Assembly: GCF_037265215.1 (NCBI RefSeq) | Contig: NZ_CP147737.1 | Location: forward strand, 1,178,001-1,242,000 | Direction: 5' to 3' | DNA length: 64,000 bases | From: Xenorhabdus griffiniae | GTDB taxonomy: Bacteria; Pseudomonadota; Gammaproteobacteria; Enterobacterales; Enterobacteriaceae | Shown here: positions 44,576-53,107 of the stretch, piece after piece | Layout of the letters: every line of letters starts with the position of its first letter | Position numbering within the stretch: position 1 is the first letter of the stretch | Program-made: the position numbers and the translations under genes | Notes under the pieces: generated by a model | Told to the model about the DNA's origin: nothing | What the model saw: only the letters and a program-made list of their open reading frames with translations | The model's database searches: none

Positions 44576-44683
44576 ATATCTGCTTCCAAAAGTGCGCAGA
44601 TGTACCGCATGGTATGCACTCCCTTGCAGGCTACGGGAGTTTTCGTTTGCCGCTTAACGCTGATCCTTACAGGCAATGGATCA
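44576..44683 (-). ncRNA. STAXI-like RNA, copy 4
   Basis: Minus-strand reading gives GATCC/GGATC with loop ATTGCCTGTAA, whose UUGCC pairs with downstream GGCAA. CTCCC/GGGAG follows with loop GTAGCCTGCAA that pairs with GGTAC. The short helix is GCAT/ATGC and the last hairpin ATCTGC/GCAGAT. Compared with the other copies the helix bases change in pairs, which is good evidence for RNA structure. Confidence 0.82.
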
Positions 44684-44833
44684 TGGGTAACAGTTAAGTA
44701 CCTTATCGATTAGGTTGAGCAAGGTCAAACTTTTGTTCGATATTAAGGTGAGAAATTCAGCGAAAAAGTCCCAACGTCAGGGTAAATACGGTCTTAAACT
44801 CATAGTCCGTAACCTATCAGGAACACCATTCCC

Positions 44834-45256
44834 TTATACTTTAATCTCTAAAGGATGTTTATATTTAATGCCGGTTAATTCTGACAAATCGACCTCTTTT
44901 CCTGTCGTGAGAAAAAGGTTTCTGCGCCTCAGGTTGTACAGGTGAAGGCAATGCTCACACATATCAGCCACATTCGCCGGATTTTTGATTGCCTTGAGTG
45001 TCCTGACTGCGTATTTACCACATCGGCACCGCACGACATAGATGGCACTGTTTTTATGGTTACCCCGTTGCGATAAAGGACGAACCCCTAACACGGTAAA
45101 AAAGCCATATTCATAACCCTGGACCTGCATCAGTATGTTGATTAAATTGAGTTCTCTTTTATTTAAACGCAAATCATACGTCGTTTTGTAAGGAATAAAA
45201 TGACTGGAGCGTTTTTGAATTTTCTTTCTCTTATCATTTTTATCGGTATCACTCAT
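44834..45256 (-). CDS. Small zinc-ribbon-like protein, unknown function
   Basis: The 140-residue product begins MSDTDKNDKRKKIQKRSSHF and has a four-Cys pattern, CRCGKYAVRTLK then DMCEHCLHLY, typical of a structural zinc site. The rest is basic. CAGGAAAAGTG precedes the ATG at 45256; the frame is open further upstream but without a good start. It may bind nucleic acid. It stands alone between the integrase-like leader and the CDI region. Confidence 0.6.
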   Translation of the reverse strand: MSDTDKNDKRKKIQKRSSHFIPYKTTYDLRLNKRELNLINILMQVQGYEYGFFTVLGVRPLSQRGNHKNSAIYVVRCRCGKYAVRTLKAIKNPANVADMCEHCLHLYNLRRRNLFLTTGKEVDLSELTGIKYKHPLEIKV

Positions 45257-45750
45257 CACTTTTCCTGATCCATTTGAGAATAGATTAAATTTTTTCAATT
45301 TAATTCTTTTTATTATTAATTCAATAGCGAAAAAACTAAATGTAATAGGTAGATCACCGGAGCTGTGTATTCCCATCACCATAAACGGCGAAGCCTCAAT
45401 GGCTTCGACCATTGAGGCTTCTATAAATTGTCTACTACCATAAACAAGAGAGTTTAATATAATAGAACATGACAAATATAGCGCTTTTAGTGTAAGTCAC
45501 CTTGAGTGAAATGGCATTAAGTCATTTAGCTTTTTGTGATACACATCATGAACATTAAGCTAATGCAATTCCAACATGAAATATAAAAAGACAGAAAATG
45601 GATATACCCCCTGGATTAAGAAAAGTCATAAATCAATTCAATAATACATTTTCGTTAAATAACTGTAACCGTCCGGTGATCTCACCTTACATTGCCAGAT
45701 AAACACAAAGTGGGATTTAGCTAAACGGGTTTTCAGGCCAGGGCAGAAGT
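45257..45750. other. AT-rich gap with a perfect 13-bp hairpin
   Basis: GAAGCCTCAATGG (45390-45402) and CCATTGAGGCTTC (45409-45421) form a perfect stem with loop CTTCGA. No clear U tract follows on either strand. Otherwise I see no gene in these 490 bp, which separate the ICE accessory genes from the CDI remnants. Confidence 0.5.
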
Positions 45751-46233
45751 TCATTCAATCGGTTGTTCGGCCTGGTGGATATCGCTAAAGCCCAGCGTGC
45801 CCGTTTCTAGCCGGTTTTTATCCTTATCCGCGTGACTGGCAATCACCGCACCGTCAAGCTGGGTATGTTCCCCCACCTGGATATCAAACCCGCCTTTGCC
45901 GGCAAAGATGCCCGTTTGCTCGTTTACCGAATCAAATGTACTGTGCAGCTTGTCCCTGCTGGCATTGACACTGGCCGAACCGCTCATCGAGCCGTAGGTG
46001 AAGCTGGCTCCTGCGCTGGCATTCTGCTGCTTGCTGTCGTAGTTACCCGCATCAATCAACGTTTCGCTATGGGTCACCCCGTCGCCGGTTTCATGGCCTT
46101 TACCCTTGTTGACGCTGGCCGAGAATTTAATGCCGTAACCGCCCTGTCCGGCTGTCAACCCTACGCCAACACTGCCGCCCTGACTGCTGTTTTCGCCCCG
46201 GGTGGTCTGGGTATTTTCAGCCGATCCCAGCAC
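45751..46233 (-). pseudogene. cdiA: Internal fragment of a CdiA/hemagglutinin protein
   Basis: The frame ([39 protein letters not shown] repeats, [20 protein letters not shown]) matches the FHA-2 region of CdiA, found hundreds of residues before the toxin end in intact proteins. It has no real start: the frame opens directly behind the immunity stop and begins GTGCTGGGA. The segment around [10 protein letters not shown] appears shortened relative to typical CdiA. It is a leftover from recombination in the cdi locus and may still serve as homology for cassette exchange. Confidence 0.8.
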
Positions 46234-46242
46234 GATACAGTG

Positions 46243-46620
46243 CTAAGCATAACGTTCTGTAAGTGCTTTCATATGTCTTTCTACCGTATCCTTACTGTCA
46301 GGAAAAGCCTTGATATAAGCATCAGACACATATTGCATCAGCATAACAAACTGATTTGGGGTGATTTCTGAACTTTCAAATTCGCCAACATAAAAAGTAA
46401 CTAAATCAAAATCTTCTGGATAATCCAGATCTTGATCTAAAACATATTCTAATCCTTCATGAACTACACACCCAATTCCCTTTGAGGCATCCAAGAGAAA
46501 TTTTATGAAGCTCATTTTTTCTTCACTCAACATAGTGAACATGAGATAGTATAAATCTTCACCATCATTATTTATTAAATACTCTTTCGTCTCGTCTAAC
46601 CACTTCGTTTTATCTCTCAT
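46243..46620 (-). CDS. Putative CDI immunity protein 3
   Basis: The 125-residue acidic product (MRDKTKWLDETKEYLINNDG; FLLDASKGIGCVVHEGLEYV; LDYPEDFDLVTFYVGEFESS) lies behind the toxin fragment with a 4-bp overlap. That is the standard layout of cdiA-CT/cdiI pairs. Acidic, soluble immunity proteins usually match nuclease toxins. It would neutralise toxin 3 by direct binding; partner and specificity are inferred from position. Confidence 0.7.
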   Translation of the reverse strand: MRDKTKWLDETKEYLINNDGEDLYYLMFTMLSEEKMSFIKFLLDASKGIGCVVHEGLEYVLDQDLDYPEDFDLVTFYVGEFESSEITPNQFVMLMQYVSDAYIKAFPDSKDTVERHMKALTERYA

Positions 46621-46943
46621 GGAATATTCCTTGATGGCATAGTGATGAATGCATTACTAATTTCTCCACTTTTAGCATCTTTCGTTACTCTAAACCAATA
46701 TCCATCAACTTTAGTTGAATACTCCCTTTTATCTGGATTGGATATAAAGTAATCCTTTGATTGTTTTGCTGCTTGAGTAGACATTTTAAGAACTTTATCG
46801 TCAGATAAGACCCGAGGGTCATATGTTGTCTTCGATTGAGTTTTTTTGTACCCAGTAGGCTTTCCTGCTCTGTCTACTGAAGGTAATTGATAACTATATT
46901 CTATTAACCCCGGATATTTCTTATCAGTTATTTTATTCAACAA
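46617..46943 (-). CDS. Orphan CdiA-CT toxin fragment 3
   Basis: The 108-residue frame (NKITDKKYPGLIEYSYQLPS; KTTYDPRVLSDDKVLKMSTQ; VDGYWFRVTKDAKSGEISNA) has the size and beta-rich end of small CdiA-CT nucleases of the RNase type, but I cannot name the fold with certainty. It has no VENN motif and no proper start. Its 5' end runs into the left end of the 7.77-kb unit, so that insertion cut it from the rest of its cdiA gene. It is probably silent until recombined back. Confidence 0.65.
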   Translation of the reverse strand: MLNKITDKKYPGLIEYSYQLPSVDRAGKPTGYKKTQSKTTYDPRVLSDDKVLKMSTQAAKQSKDYFISNPDKREYSTKVDGYWFRVTKDAKSGEISNAFITMPSRNIP

Positions 46944-47807
46944 CCCATTCCATTGCGACGTTGACCGCCGGACCCCGATTTTCCCAATGCCCTCAGTCAG
47001 TTACACCCCGTTTTTTCCAATGGCCGTTCACCGCCGACCCTAAAACCCCCTGACGCGCTTTTCACCCCTGAACGCCGGTTTTTCCCGCCGTGCCATTGTC
47101 AGTGTAGCGCCTTTTTCGGCAACGGGCGAACGTCGCCCAACTCGCTTGGGCGGCGGGCGCCCGTTCTGCGGGCGCGGGCGGCAGAGAGCCCGCAAGCGGC
47201 GCCCCTGCGACGCTCTGAGGCACTGTGGCTTCGGCTTGCATATGACCTTGCATGACCACGCGGTTTTGTTCAGGGAAGCCCCTGGGGGCTGCACGGGGCG
47301 GAGATGGCGAGCACGGGAATGAGCAAGGAGCCTGCGACTGCGAACCGGGCGCAGCCAGTGCAGCAGGGTTGGGGCGGGGGGAAGTTAATTAACGGAGGCC
47401 GCAGGCCGACCTGCCTTTAGGGGTGTTGGCTGGACGATAACCCGGCAGCTAAAGAAGAACGCGGAGGTTGCCGATGGCCGACTCAGCGGCTGACAGCAGA
47501 AGGCGTCAGCCTTGTGCGCCACACCCCGCAATGCTGACCCGCGGGGGCGCAAGACATAATGCCAATTATACGCATTAAGCCGCTCATCAATGCTCAGGCG
47601 ATTACCCGGGCTTACCGGCGCAGTGCGTATAATTCCCCCGCATTATGTTGAATAGGCGTTAGGTGGCCTGTACCAGCTCAACGGGGACGCCGGGGCTTGC
47701 GCCGCCTGACGACTATTTACCCCCGCGTGCGCCGATGCTGATGGGCAGTCCGGCCACGGTCTGCCCCCACACCGAACCCGCCCAACTCAACGGGGGCGTG
47801 CGGGCGG
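46944..47807. other. Non-coding end of unit A
   Basis: These 860 bp are GC-rich in the left part. Two similar words, CGTTGACCGCCGGACCC near 46960 and CGTTCACCGCCGACCC near 47025, may be recombinase arm sites. Between about 47175 and 47620 the sequence differs at dozens of positions from unit B, while the flanks are identical. A pair of dif-like inverted arms follows at 47554-47659. Open frames of 60-85 codons here are not convincing. Confidence 0.6.
47554..47659. repeat. Paired dif-like inverted arms, unit A
   Basis: ACATAATGC-C-AATTATACGCA at the left and TGCGTATAATT-CCCCC-GCATTATGT at the right are inverted copies about 60 bp apart. The left arm, reversed, reads TGCGTATAA-TTGGCA-TTATGT, the XerC/6-bp/XerD layout of dif. 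In the right arm the central part is 10 bp. They may be sites for the XerC-like enzyme of the unit, for the host XerCD, or part of an origin. Confidence 0.6.
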
Positions 47808-48938
47808 TCAGCGGCTATCGGGGGTTGAGGTCGGCTCTGAACTGTCCGGCGGCGTGTCCGTGTCGGCGTTATCGTCGGCGTACAGGTCGGCTAGTAAACC
47901 CACCTCATCGGTGTCGCTGACTTTCTCGTCAGCCATTTGCTCCGCCGGGTGGGTGCTGGCGTGCACCGCCTGCAAGGCCCGGATAGAGACCTGCGTATAC
48001 ACCTGGGTGGATTCCACGCTCGCATGGCCTAACATCGCCTGTATCCAGCGCAGGTCCGCCCCGTTCTCCAGCATCTGGGTTGCCATCGCGTGCCGGAACA
48101 GGTGGCAGGCACCTTTTTTCTCAATGCCGGCAGCCCGGATATAGCCGCTCACGGCATGGGTGATACCGTTCGGTTGCAACCCGTCTAGCCCGTCCATCGC
48201 CACGAACAGCGATTGAAGGTCCGGGGTGACCAGCAGTTGCGGGCGAACCTGTTGCTGATAGAACTGGAGCCAGCTTAAAGCCCGTTCGCCGAGGGGCAAT
48301 ACCCGGTCTTTATTCCCCTTGCCCTGCCGGACGGTCACGGTTTTGCGTGACCCGTCAATGCTGTAGATATCGAGCCGGGCCGCTTCACTGCGCCGTATCC
48401 CCGTTGACCAGAGCAGCTCCATCAGGGCCCGGTCACGTACCCCCTGCAACGTATTTGGGTCAGGCAGCGACAGGATATGCTCGATTTCATCAATGCTCAG
48501 GATATACTTTGGCAGCCGCTTTTCTTCCCGCGGCAGCTCAATGTCCGCCGCCGGGTTTGCCAGTATCAGATTCTGTTTCGTCAGCCATTTGAACCACACC
48601 TGCAACGGCTGCAACTGCGTGCGCTGGGTGCGGATGCTCAGCGGCTCTCCGTTGGTCTTGCGGTACTGGTACAGATAACGCTGGTAACGCTCTAGTATCG
48701 GCCGGGTGATATCCGCGGCATAGTACAGGCCCCGGTCCGTGGCCCACAGGATAAAGCGATAGGTGTGATGGGTCTGCACTTTCAGCGTGGTTTCCGACCA
48801 GTTCCGCTCCTGCCGCCATGCCACGAAGCGCAGCAGCAGCGCATACAGGCTTTTTGGGTCATGTGCCGGACCCACCGGCTGACGGTAGACGTCATCGACG
48901 GTCAGGAGACTTCCTTTGCGCGGTTTACGGTTTGCCAT
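47808..48938 (-). CDS. XerC-like tyrosine recombinase, unit A
   Basis: The 376-residue enzyme has a core-binding domain (LYALLLRFVAWRQERNWSET) and a complete catalytic domain: Arg in WSTGIRRSEAARLD, Lys in RQGKGNKDRVLP, HxxR in HLFRHAMATQML, His in MLGHASVES and Tyr in TQVYTQVS. An acidic Asp/Thr/Ser tail of about 60 residues follows. It overlaps the primase gene by 14 bp, so both are made together. It should integrate, excise or resolve the unit. Candidate sites are the dif-like arms just downstream. Confidence 0.92.
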   Translation of the reverse strand: MANRKPRKGSLLTVDDVYRQPVGPAHDPKSLYALLLRFVAWRQERNWSETTLKVQTHHTYRFILWATDRGLYYAADITRPILERYQRYLYQYRKTNGEPLSIRTQRTQLQPLQVWFKWLTKQNLILANPAADIELPREEKRLPKYILSIDEIEHILSLPDPNTLQGVRDRALMELLWSTGIRRSEAARLDIYSIDGSRKTVTVRQGKGNKDRVLPLGERALSWLQFYQQQVRPQLLVTPDLQSLFVAMDGLDGLQPNGITHAVSGYIRAAGIEKKGACHLFRHAMATQMLENGADLRWIQAMLGHASVESTQVYTQVSIRALQAVHASTHPAEQMADEKVSDTDEVGLLADLYADDNADTDTPPDSSEPTSTPDSR

Positions 48939-51900
48939 GATTTACCTCCGTTTCGGATTGGGAATGGGCGGCTGAGGCAGCGGGCGGTGGGGCCTTTTGC
49001 GTTTTATGTCTGTTAACCGTTTTCTTTCCGGCTCCGCCCGGCTCTGTTGTTAAACCTTGTGCTGTCTGTGCTGAGGCCGGATTTTGTCTGTCCGGCTGTG
49101 TACCGACCTGGGGCCGACCTGTACCCGACTGAACATCCTCTGACCCCGACCGGAACGCCTTGCCCGCAACAGCGTCATTCGTCATTTCTGTTTCTTCGGG
49201 CAGGGAGATTGAAGTCGGTTTTTTTTCTGCCTTAATAACCGTTTTTTGTTTTACCCCGGCCACTTCCGCCGATAAGTCTGGTGTTGCCTGCCCTGAGGCC
49301 GGATTTTGACTGACCGACTGACTGCCGACCCTGCCCCGACCTGTACCCGACTGAATATCCTCTGACCCCGACCGGAACGCATCGCCTGTCGTTTCTGACT
49401 GGGATTCCGTCATCTCCAGTAACCCGCACAGATGTGGTTGCCCGGTATCTTCACCATCCCACAGCAGCGTATATTCATAGGTCAGCCCGCGGCGGTGCAG
49501 CAACAGGTATTCCATTTCCAGCAACCGCGCCAGATGCACTTTCAGTTGCGTATCGCCCCAGTGCAGAGCGGCCCGAATATCCCGCCGGGTAAAATGCAGT
49601 TCATCGACCCTGACCGCCTGTTGTCCGGCGGTTTCCCGTACCCAGTCCTGTATCAGCAGTAACAGCTTACGCGTCTGCGGCGGCATTTCATCCAGCGTGC
49701 GCCCCAGAACTTCATGTGCCAGTTGGTTAGCAAGCTGGATATCGTCTTTCGTCACTTCGATATATTCAATCACCTGCCCGCGATGGGTGGTTTTCTTCAC
49801 TTCACGTTGATACTGGTGCAGTAAGGCAATGGCCTGTATCAAGGTGAGGTATTTCATATGGTCGCGCCGCATCCGGGTTTTGTCTGACAGGAACGTCAGT
49901 TGATGGGCGTAAGGATTGACCACTTTCAGCGGCCTTAACAGGCGCTGGGCGTTCTGGTGTAACTGCGTCAGATAGCTTTTCTCCGAGTCAGCCAGCAACC
50001 CGGCCAGCGTCTGGCTGTGCCGCTGCATGGCGTGGATGGCCTGCGTCTGCTCGCGCGATTCGTTGACCGTCAGCACCAGACAGCGGTTCAGCAGCTCTTC
50101 ATCCACATCAATGGCCGTCGTCGTTAACATCAGCATCACCGGGCCCTGTACCTTGTATTCCCGCGTCACCAGCTCGCCGCTCTGTTCGTTCTTGCCCGTT
50201 GACGCGATTTTCAGCTCGCCGTCGGACTGCAACAGTTTCAGGGCATAGGCCGCCTGCCGTACGCCTTCCTCTTCGGCTATCGCCAGTATTTTGTGTTGCA
50301 GGCTGGTTTCTCCCAGATAGTAGAGGCTCTGCCCGGTCATCGCCGAGTACTGGATACGCTCCTCTTCCGGCATCAGGTTCAGCACGGCATCCATCAGGCT
50401 GCTCTTGCCTGCCGCGCTGCTGCTCTGGATTAACACGGCCAGCGGTTTATCGAGTTTGCGCGAGACCGCCGCCAGATACCCGGTCAGCAGATTGGTCGAT
50501 TCGCCGACCACGCCACAGGCGGCCATGTCGTGGATAATCTGTTCTGTCAGGTTTGGCGATGTCAGCAACGCCAGCGCGGCGGCTTCATCTTCCGCGCTGA
50601 CCGTAACTGCCGTTGTTCCTGAGGCTTCGGCGTCGGCCTGCTGTTGCGCGTCCTGTTGCTGCTCCAGCATCAGCAAGACCCGTCCGGCTTCGCGTTTGAT
50701 GACCGACAGCTCGCATTCCAACTCTTGCGCCGCCGTGCTGATGTAGTTCTGACGATGCCGGGCGTGATACATGTCCAGTGTATCCACATGGAACAACCCG
50801 CTGGTTTCATCCCGCACCTGCACATTGACTTTCATCACATCGGGCACCGGCGATTTCTTCATCCCCCGTATCCGCCAGACCCGGGGGCCGCTTTTCATCA
50901 GCAGTTCACCGGACGCCGTGCGCTCGCAGGGCACTTGTGCAACGGTCAGCTCTGGCGGGGCGGCTAAAGAAGAGGATTCAGCCACACCGGCACTTTGGGG
51001 CTTTTCCGTCATATCTGACGAGACGGGCCGCTCATGACTGAACACCGCACCTGGTGCCGTTCCCTGTCCCAGCCAGACTGCCTGTTGCAACGCCAGCCCC
51101 AGCGCATGTTCGGCGTTGCCGCTTTTCAGCGCATAATCATTGGCATCCATGCCCGGCGGGAACTGCACCCGCCACGCCTCGATACCGGCTTCCAGTAAAT
51201 CAGCCGCCACATTAGCCGCGCCACGGTCTCCGGCCTCATCGCGGTCAAAGGCAATCAGCACCCGTTTCACGCCGTGATACTGCAAAGCGTCGAGGTGCTC
51301 ACGGTTAAACCCGTTCACCCCGAACGCGGCAATCACGTTGCGGAACCCGGCACACCAGAACGTCATGGCATCGATCAGCGCTTCGCACAGGATAATTTCC
51401 GCAGCGGCTTTCATCGCTGCCTCATTCCAGACTCCGGCCAGGGGTGAGGACAGGTACAAATGCTTTGGGCTGTCTTTCAGGACTTTGTAATCCGGCTGGG
51501 TTCGGCGGCCATACAGTTGCAGCACCCGCCCGCGGCTGGCCACACTGGCCGATTCGGCCCAGCCGATTATCGGCACCACGACGCAGCCCCGGAAGTGGTC
51601 CTGCCGGGTGGTGGTACGCAACACGCCCAGCCCCGACAGCTTGCCGCGCAACTGCTGACCTTCCTGACTGTCTTTGGACGGCAACAATCCGGCGGAACCG
51701 CTGATACCGTGATGGCCTGCGTACCCCAGCTTAAAGTGACTCACCAGTTCAGGATGATGCAGCCCGCGTTTTTCCAGCCAGGCTTTGGCTTCCGGTGACG
51801 CCAGTAAGTTCTGATGATAAAAATCAATCACCTGATGCAACAGCGCCTGTCCGTCATCGTCCAGGTCGGCCAGTTTCGGGCGCGGCAGGGGGGCAGCCTG

Positions 51901-52242
51901 TGATTTCGGCTGGGCGGCTAACGAAGAGGCGGCCACCACCGTATTGTCCATGTCCGGCAGCCCGGCCAGTTCCCTTAGCCGACGGATAGCGATTTTCAGC
52001 GTCACGCCTTCCGTTTGTATCACCCAGTCCAGCACCGACCCCGCGGCGCCACAGCCAAAGCAGTGATACAGGTTCTTAGCAGGCGATATCACCATTGAGG
52101 GCGTTTTCTCGTGATGGAACGGACAGCGCAGCACATAATCCTCACCGCGTTTTTTCATCGTACGGCCTTGCTTACGCGCCAGCCCCAGCAATGAGACAGT
52201 TTGCTTTAAGCGGGCTAAATCGGTATCGGGAATGCGGGTCAT
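48925..52242 (-). CDS. CHC2 zinc-finger primase-helicase, unit A
   Basis: The 1105-residue protein starts with a DnaG-type CHC2 finger (LRCPFHHEKTPSMVI then LYHCFGCGAAGSVLDWV), followed by the TOPRIM core (IILCEALIDAMTFW near 290, VLIAFDRDEAGDRGAANVAA near 330). A large AAA-type ATPase comes next (Walker A LIQSSSAAGKSSLMD near 590, MLMLTTTAIDVDEELLNRCL near 680) with a winged-helix end. The last 170 residues are disordered and hold two copies of a block (FRSGSEDIQSGTGRGRVGSQ / FRSGSEDVQSGTGRPQVGTQ). Start is the ATG at 52242, behind AGGAGGTCATTG. It should let the excised unit replicate. Confidence 0.9.
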   Translation of the reverse strand: MTRIPDTDLARLKQTVSLLGLARKQGRTMKKRGEDYVLRCPFHHEKTPSMVISPAKNLYHCFGCGAAGSVLDWVIQTEGVTLKIAIRRLRELAGLPDMDNTVVAASSLAAQPKSQAAPLPRPKLADLDDDGQALLHQVIDFYHQNLLASPEAKAWLEKRGLHHPELVSHFKLGYAGHHGISGSAGLLPSKDSQEGQQLRGKLSGLGVLRTTTRQDHFRGCVVVPIIGWAESASVASRGRVLQLYGRRTQPDYKVLKDSPKHLYLSSPLAGVWNEAAMKAAAEIILCEALIDAMTFWCAGFRNVIAAFGVNGFNREHLDALQYHGVKRVLIAFDRDEAGDRGAANVAADLLEAGIEAWRVQFPPGMDANDYALKSGNAEHALGLALQQAVWLGQGTAPGAVFSHERPVSSDMTEKPQSAGVAESSSLAAPPELTVAQVPCERTASGELLMKSGPRVWRIRGMKKSPVPDVMKVNVQVRDETSGLFHVDTLDMYHARHRQNYISTAAQELECELSVIKREAGRVLLMLEQQQDAQQQADAEASGTTAVTVSAEDEAAALALLTSPNLTEQIIHDMAACGVVGESTNLLTGYLAAVSRKLDKPLAVLIQSSSAAGKSSLMDAVLNLMPEEERIQYSAMTGQSLYYLGETSLQHKILAIAEEEGVRQAAYALKLLQSDGELKIASTGKNEQSGELVTREYKVQGPVMLMLTTTAIDVDEELLNRCLVLTVNESREQTQAIHAMQRHSQTLAGLLADSEKSYLTQLHQNAQRLLRPLKVVNPYAHQLTFLSDKTRMRRDHMKYLTLIQAIALLHQYQREVKKTTHRGQVIEYIEVTKDDIQLANQLAHEVLGRTLDEMPPQTRKLLLLIQDWVRETAGQQAVRVDELHFTRRDIRAALHWGDTQLKVHLARLLEMEYLLLHRRGLTYEYTLLWDGEDTGQPHLCGLLEMTESQSETTGDAFRSGSEDIQSGTGRGRVGSQSVSQNPASGQATPDLSAEVAGVKQKTVIKAEKKPTSISLPEETEMTNDAVAGKAFRSGSEDVQSGTGRPQVGTQPDRQNPASAQTAQGLTTEPGGAGKKTVNRHKTQKAPPPAASAAHSQSETEVNHGKP

Positions 52243-52341
52243 CAATGACCTCCTGTAAAAACCTGTCAATATGCTTTTATGGTTTCTTTATACATGCATA
52301 TATGGTATGTTTCAAGCATCACGTTTAAACAAGGGGGTAAA
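52243..52341. promoter_or_regulatory. Divergent promoter region of unit A
   Basis: The 99 bp between the divergent primase and HTH genes contain ATGCTTTTATGG and an imperfect palindrome around ATACATGCATATATGGTAT, a likely operator for the HTH protein. TTTATA/TATACAT words could serve as -10 boxes. No mapping is possible from sequence alone. Confidence 0.45.
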
Positions 52342-52734
52342 ATGCTGGCTCTGTTTCCCTGGCGAGTAATTTCTATGGACTTTGGTAAACGTCTGGTAAC
52401 CCTGCGTAAAGACCGCAAGCTTACTCAGGCCGCACTGGCGGAGAAAGTCGGTTGTCACGTGACAATGATCCGGCGTTATGAAGCTGACGAAGTACAACCG
52501 ACACTGGAGATTATCCGCAAGCTCTCCCGTGCACTTTCTGTCAGTGCAGATACGCTGGTTTTTGACGAGAATGAGCGCAACCCTGATGAAGAACTGCGTT
52601 TGCAGTTTGAGGCTATCAGCCAGTTCACGCCGGAAGAGAAAGAAGTGGCAAGGGTGTTACTGGAGTCATTGATTTTAAAACACGATGCCAACCGTTTTGC
52701 CCGTAACAACAGCAGAGCGGGCACCGAGAAGTAA
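52342..52734 (+). CDS. HTH_3 (XRE-family) regulator, unit A
   Basis: The 130-residue protein has a Cro/CI-type helix-turn-helix (FGKRLVTLRKDRKLTQAALA then EKVGCHVTMIRRYEADEVQP) and a helical C-terminus (TPEEKEVARVLLESLILKHD). AAGGGGGTAAA before the ATG at 52342 decides this start; an internal ATG at 52375 lacks a good site. It is divergent from the primase-recombinase operon and probably represses it. Confidence 0.88.
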   Translation: MLALFPWRVISMDFGKRLVTLRKDRKLTQAALAEKVGCHVTMIRRYEADEVQPTLEIIRKLSRALSVSADTLVFDENERNPDEELRLQFEAISQFTPEEKEVARVLLESLILKHDANRFARNNSRAGTEK

Positions 52735-52812
52735 GACGTAAAACACGTGCGGCGATCCCGTGTTGGAGCACAGAACCGCCGCTAACCGTAAGCAACTATT
52801 GGAGTAGTTACT

Positions 52813-53055
52813 ATGGCTAACCGCGATTGTAATGCAGATTGGAAGATTTCAAAAGCCCGGCGCAGCTATAAGGTGGGGTATACCAGCACCCGCCACGAAG
52901 ATCGCAACACGGGTAGAACCCGCTATTACAGTCAGCATCCGAGCCTGCATCTTAAAGGCAACTGGCTGGAAGAAGCCGGGTTTACTACTGGACAGGCGGT
53001 GAACATCACCGTTGAACGGGGGCAGCTGATTATCCGGCTCGTTGAGAACAGCTGA
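52813..53055 (+). CDS. SymE-like toxin-family protein, unit A
   Basis: The 80-residue product (KARRSYKVGYTSTRHEDRNT; PSLHLKGNWLEEAGFTTGQA; VNITVERGQLIIRLVE) has the SymE fold of the AbrB superfamily. SymE is an SOS-induced nucleoid or RNA-targeting toxin held down by the antisense RNA SymR in E. coli. TTGGAGTAGTTACT precedes the ATG. An antisense RNA over the start would be expected but I cannot show one. It follows the HTH gene and may stabilise the unit. Confidence 0.85.
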   Translation: MANRDCNADWKISKARRSYKVGYTSTRHEDRNTGRTRYYSQHPSLHLKGNWLEEAGFTTGQAVNITVERGQLIIRLVENS

Positions 53056-53063
53056 CGACTCAA

Positions 53064-53095
53064 AAAAGATCCCAGTGCTTGGACTGGGATCTTTT
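53064..53095 (+). terminator. Bidirectional intrinsic terminator, unit A
   Basis: AAAAGATCCCAGT-GCTTGG-ACTGGGATCTTTT is a 13-bp stem with A and T tracts on the two sides. It lies between the convergent SymE-like and immunity genes and can stop transcripts from both. Confidence 0.85.
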
Positions 53096-53107
53096 GCTAA
53101 CTGATTT

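Noticed and set aside
47040..47294. 84-codon minus-strand frame in the non-coding end of the units
   Set aside because: The matching frame in unit B is disrupted in sequence, GC-rich DNA favours long open frames, and no start context is seen.
47554..47659. Integron attC site
   Set aside because: A GTTAGGT box lies nearby, but no matching RYYYAAC box is at the other end and the arms fit a dif-like layout better.
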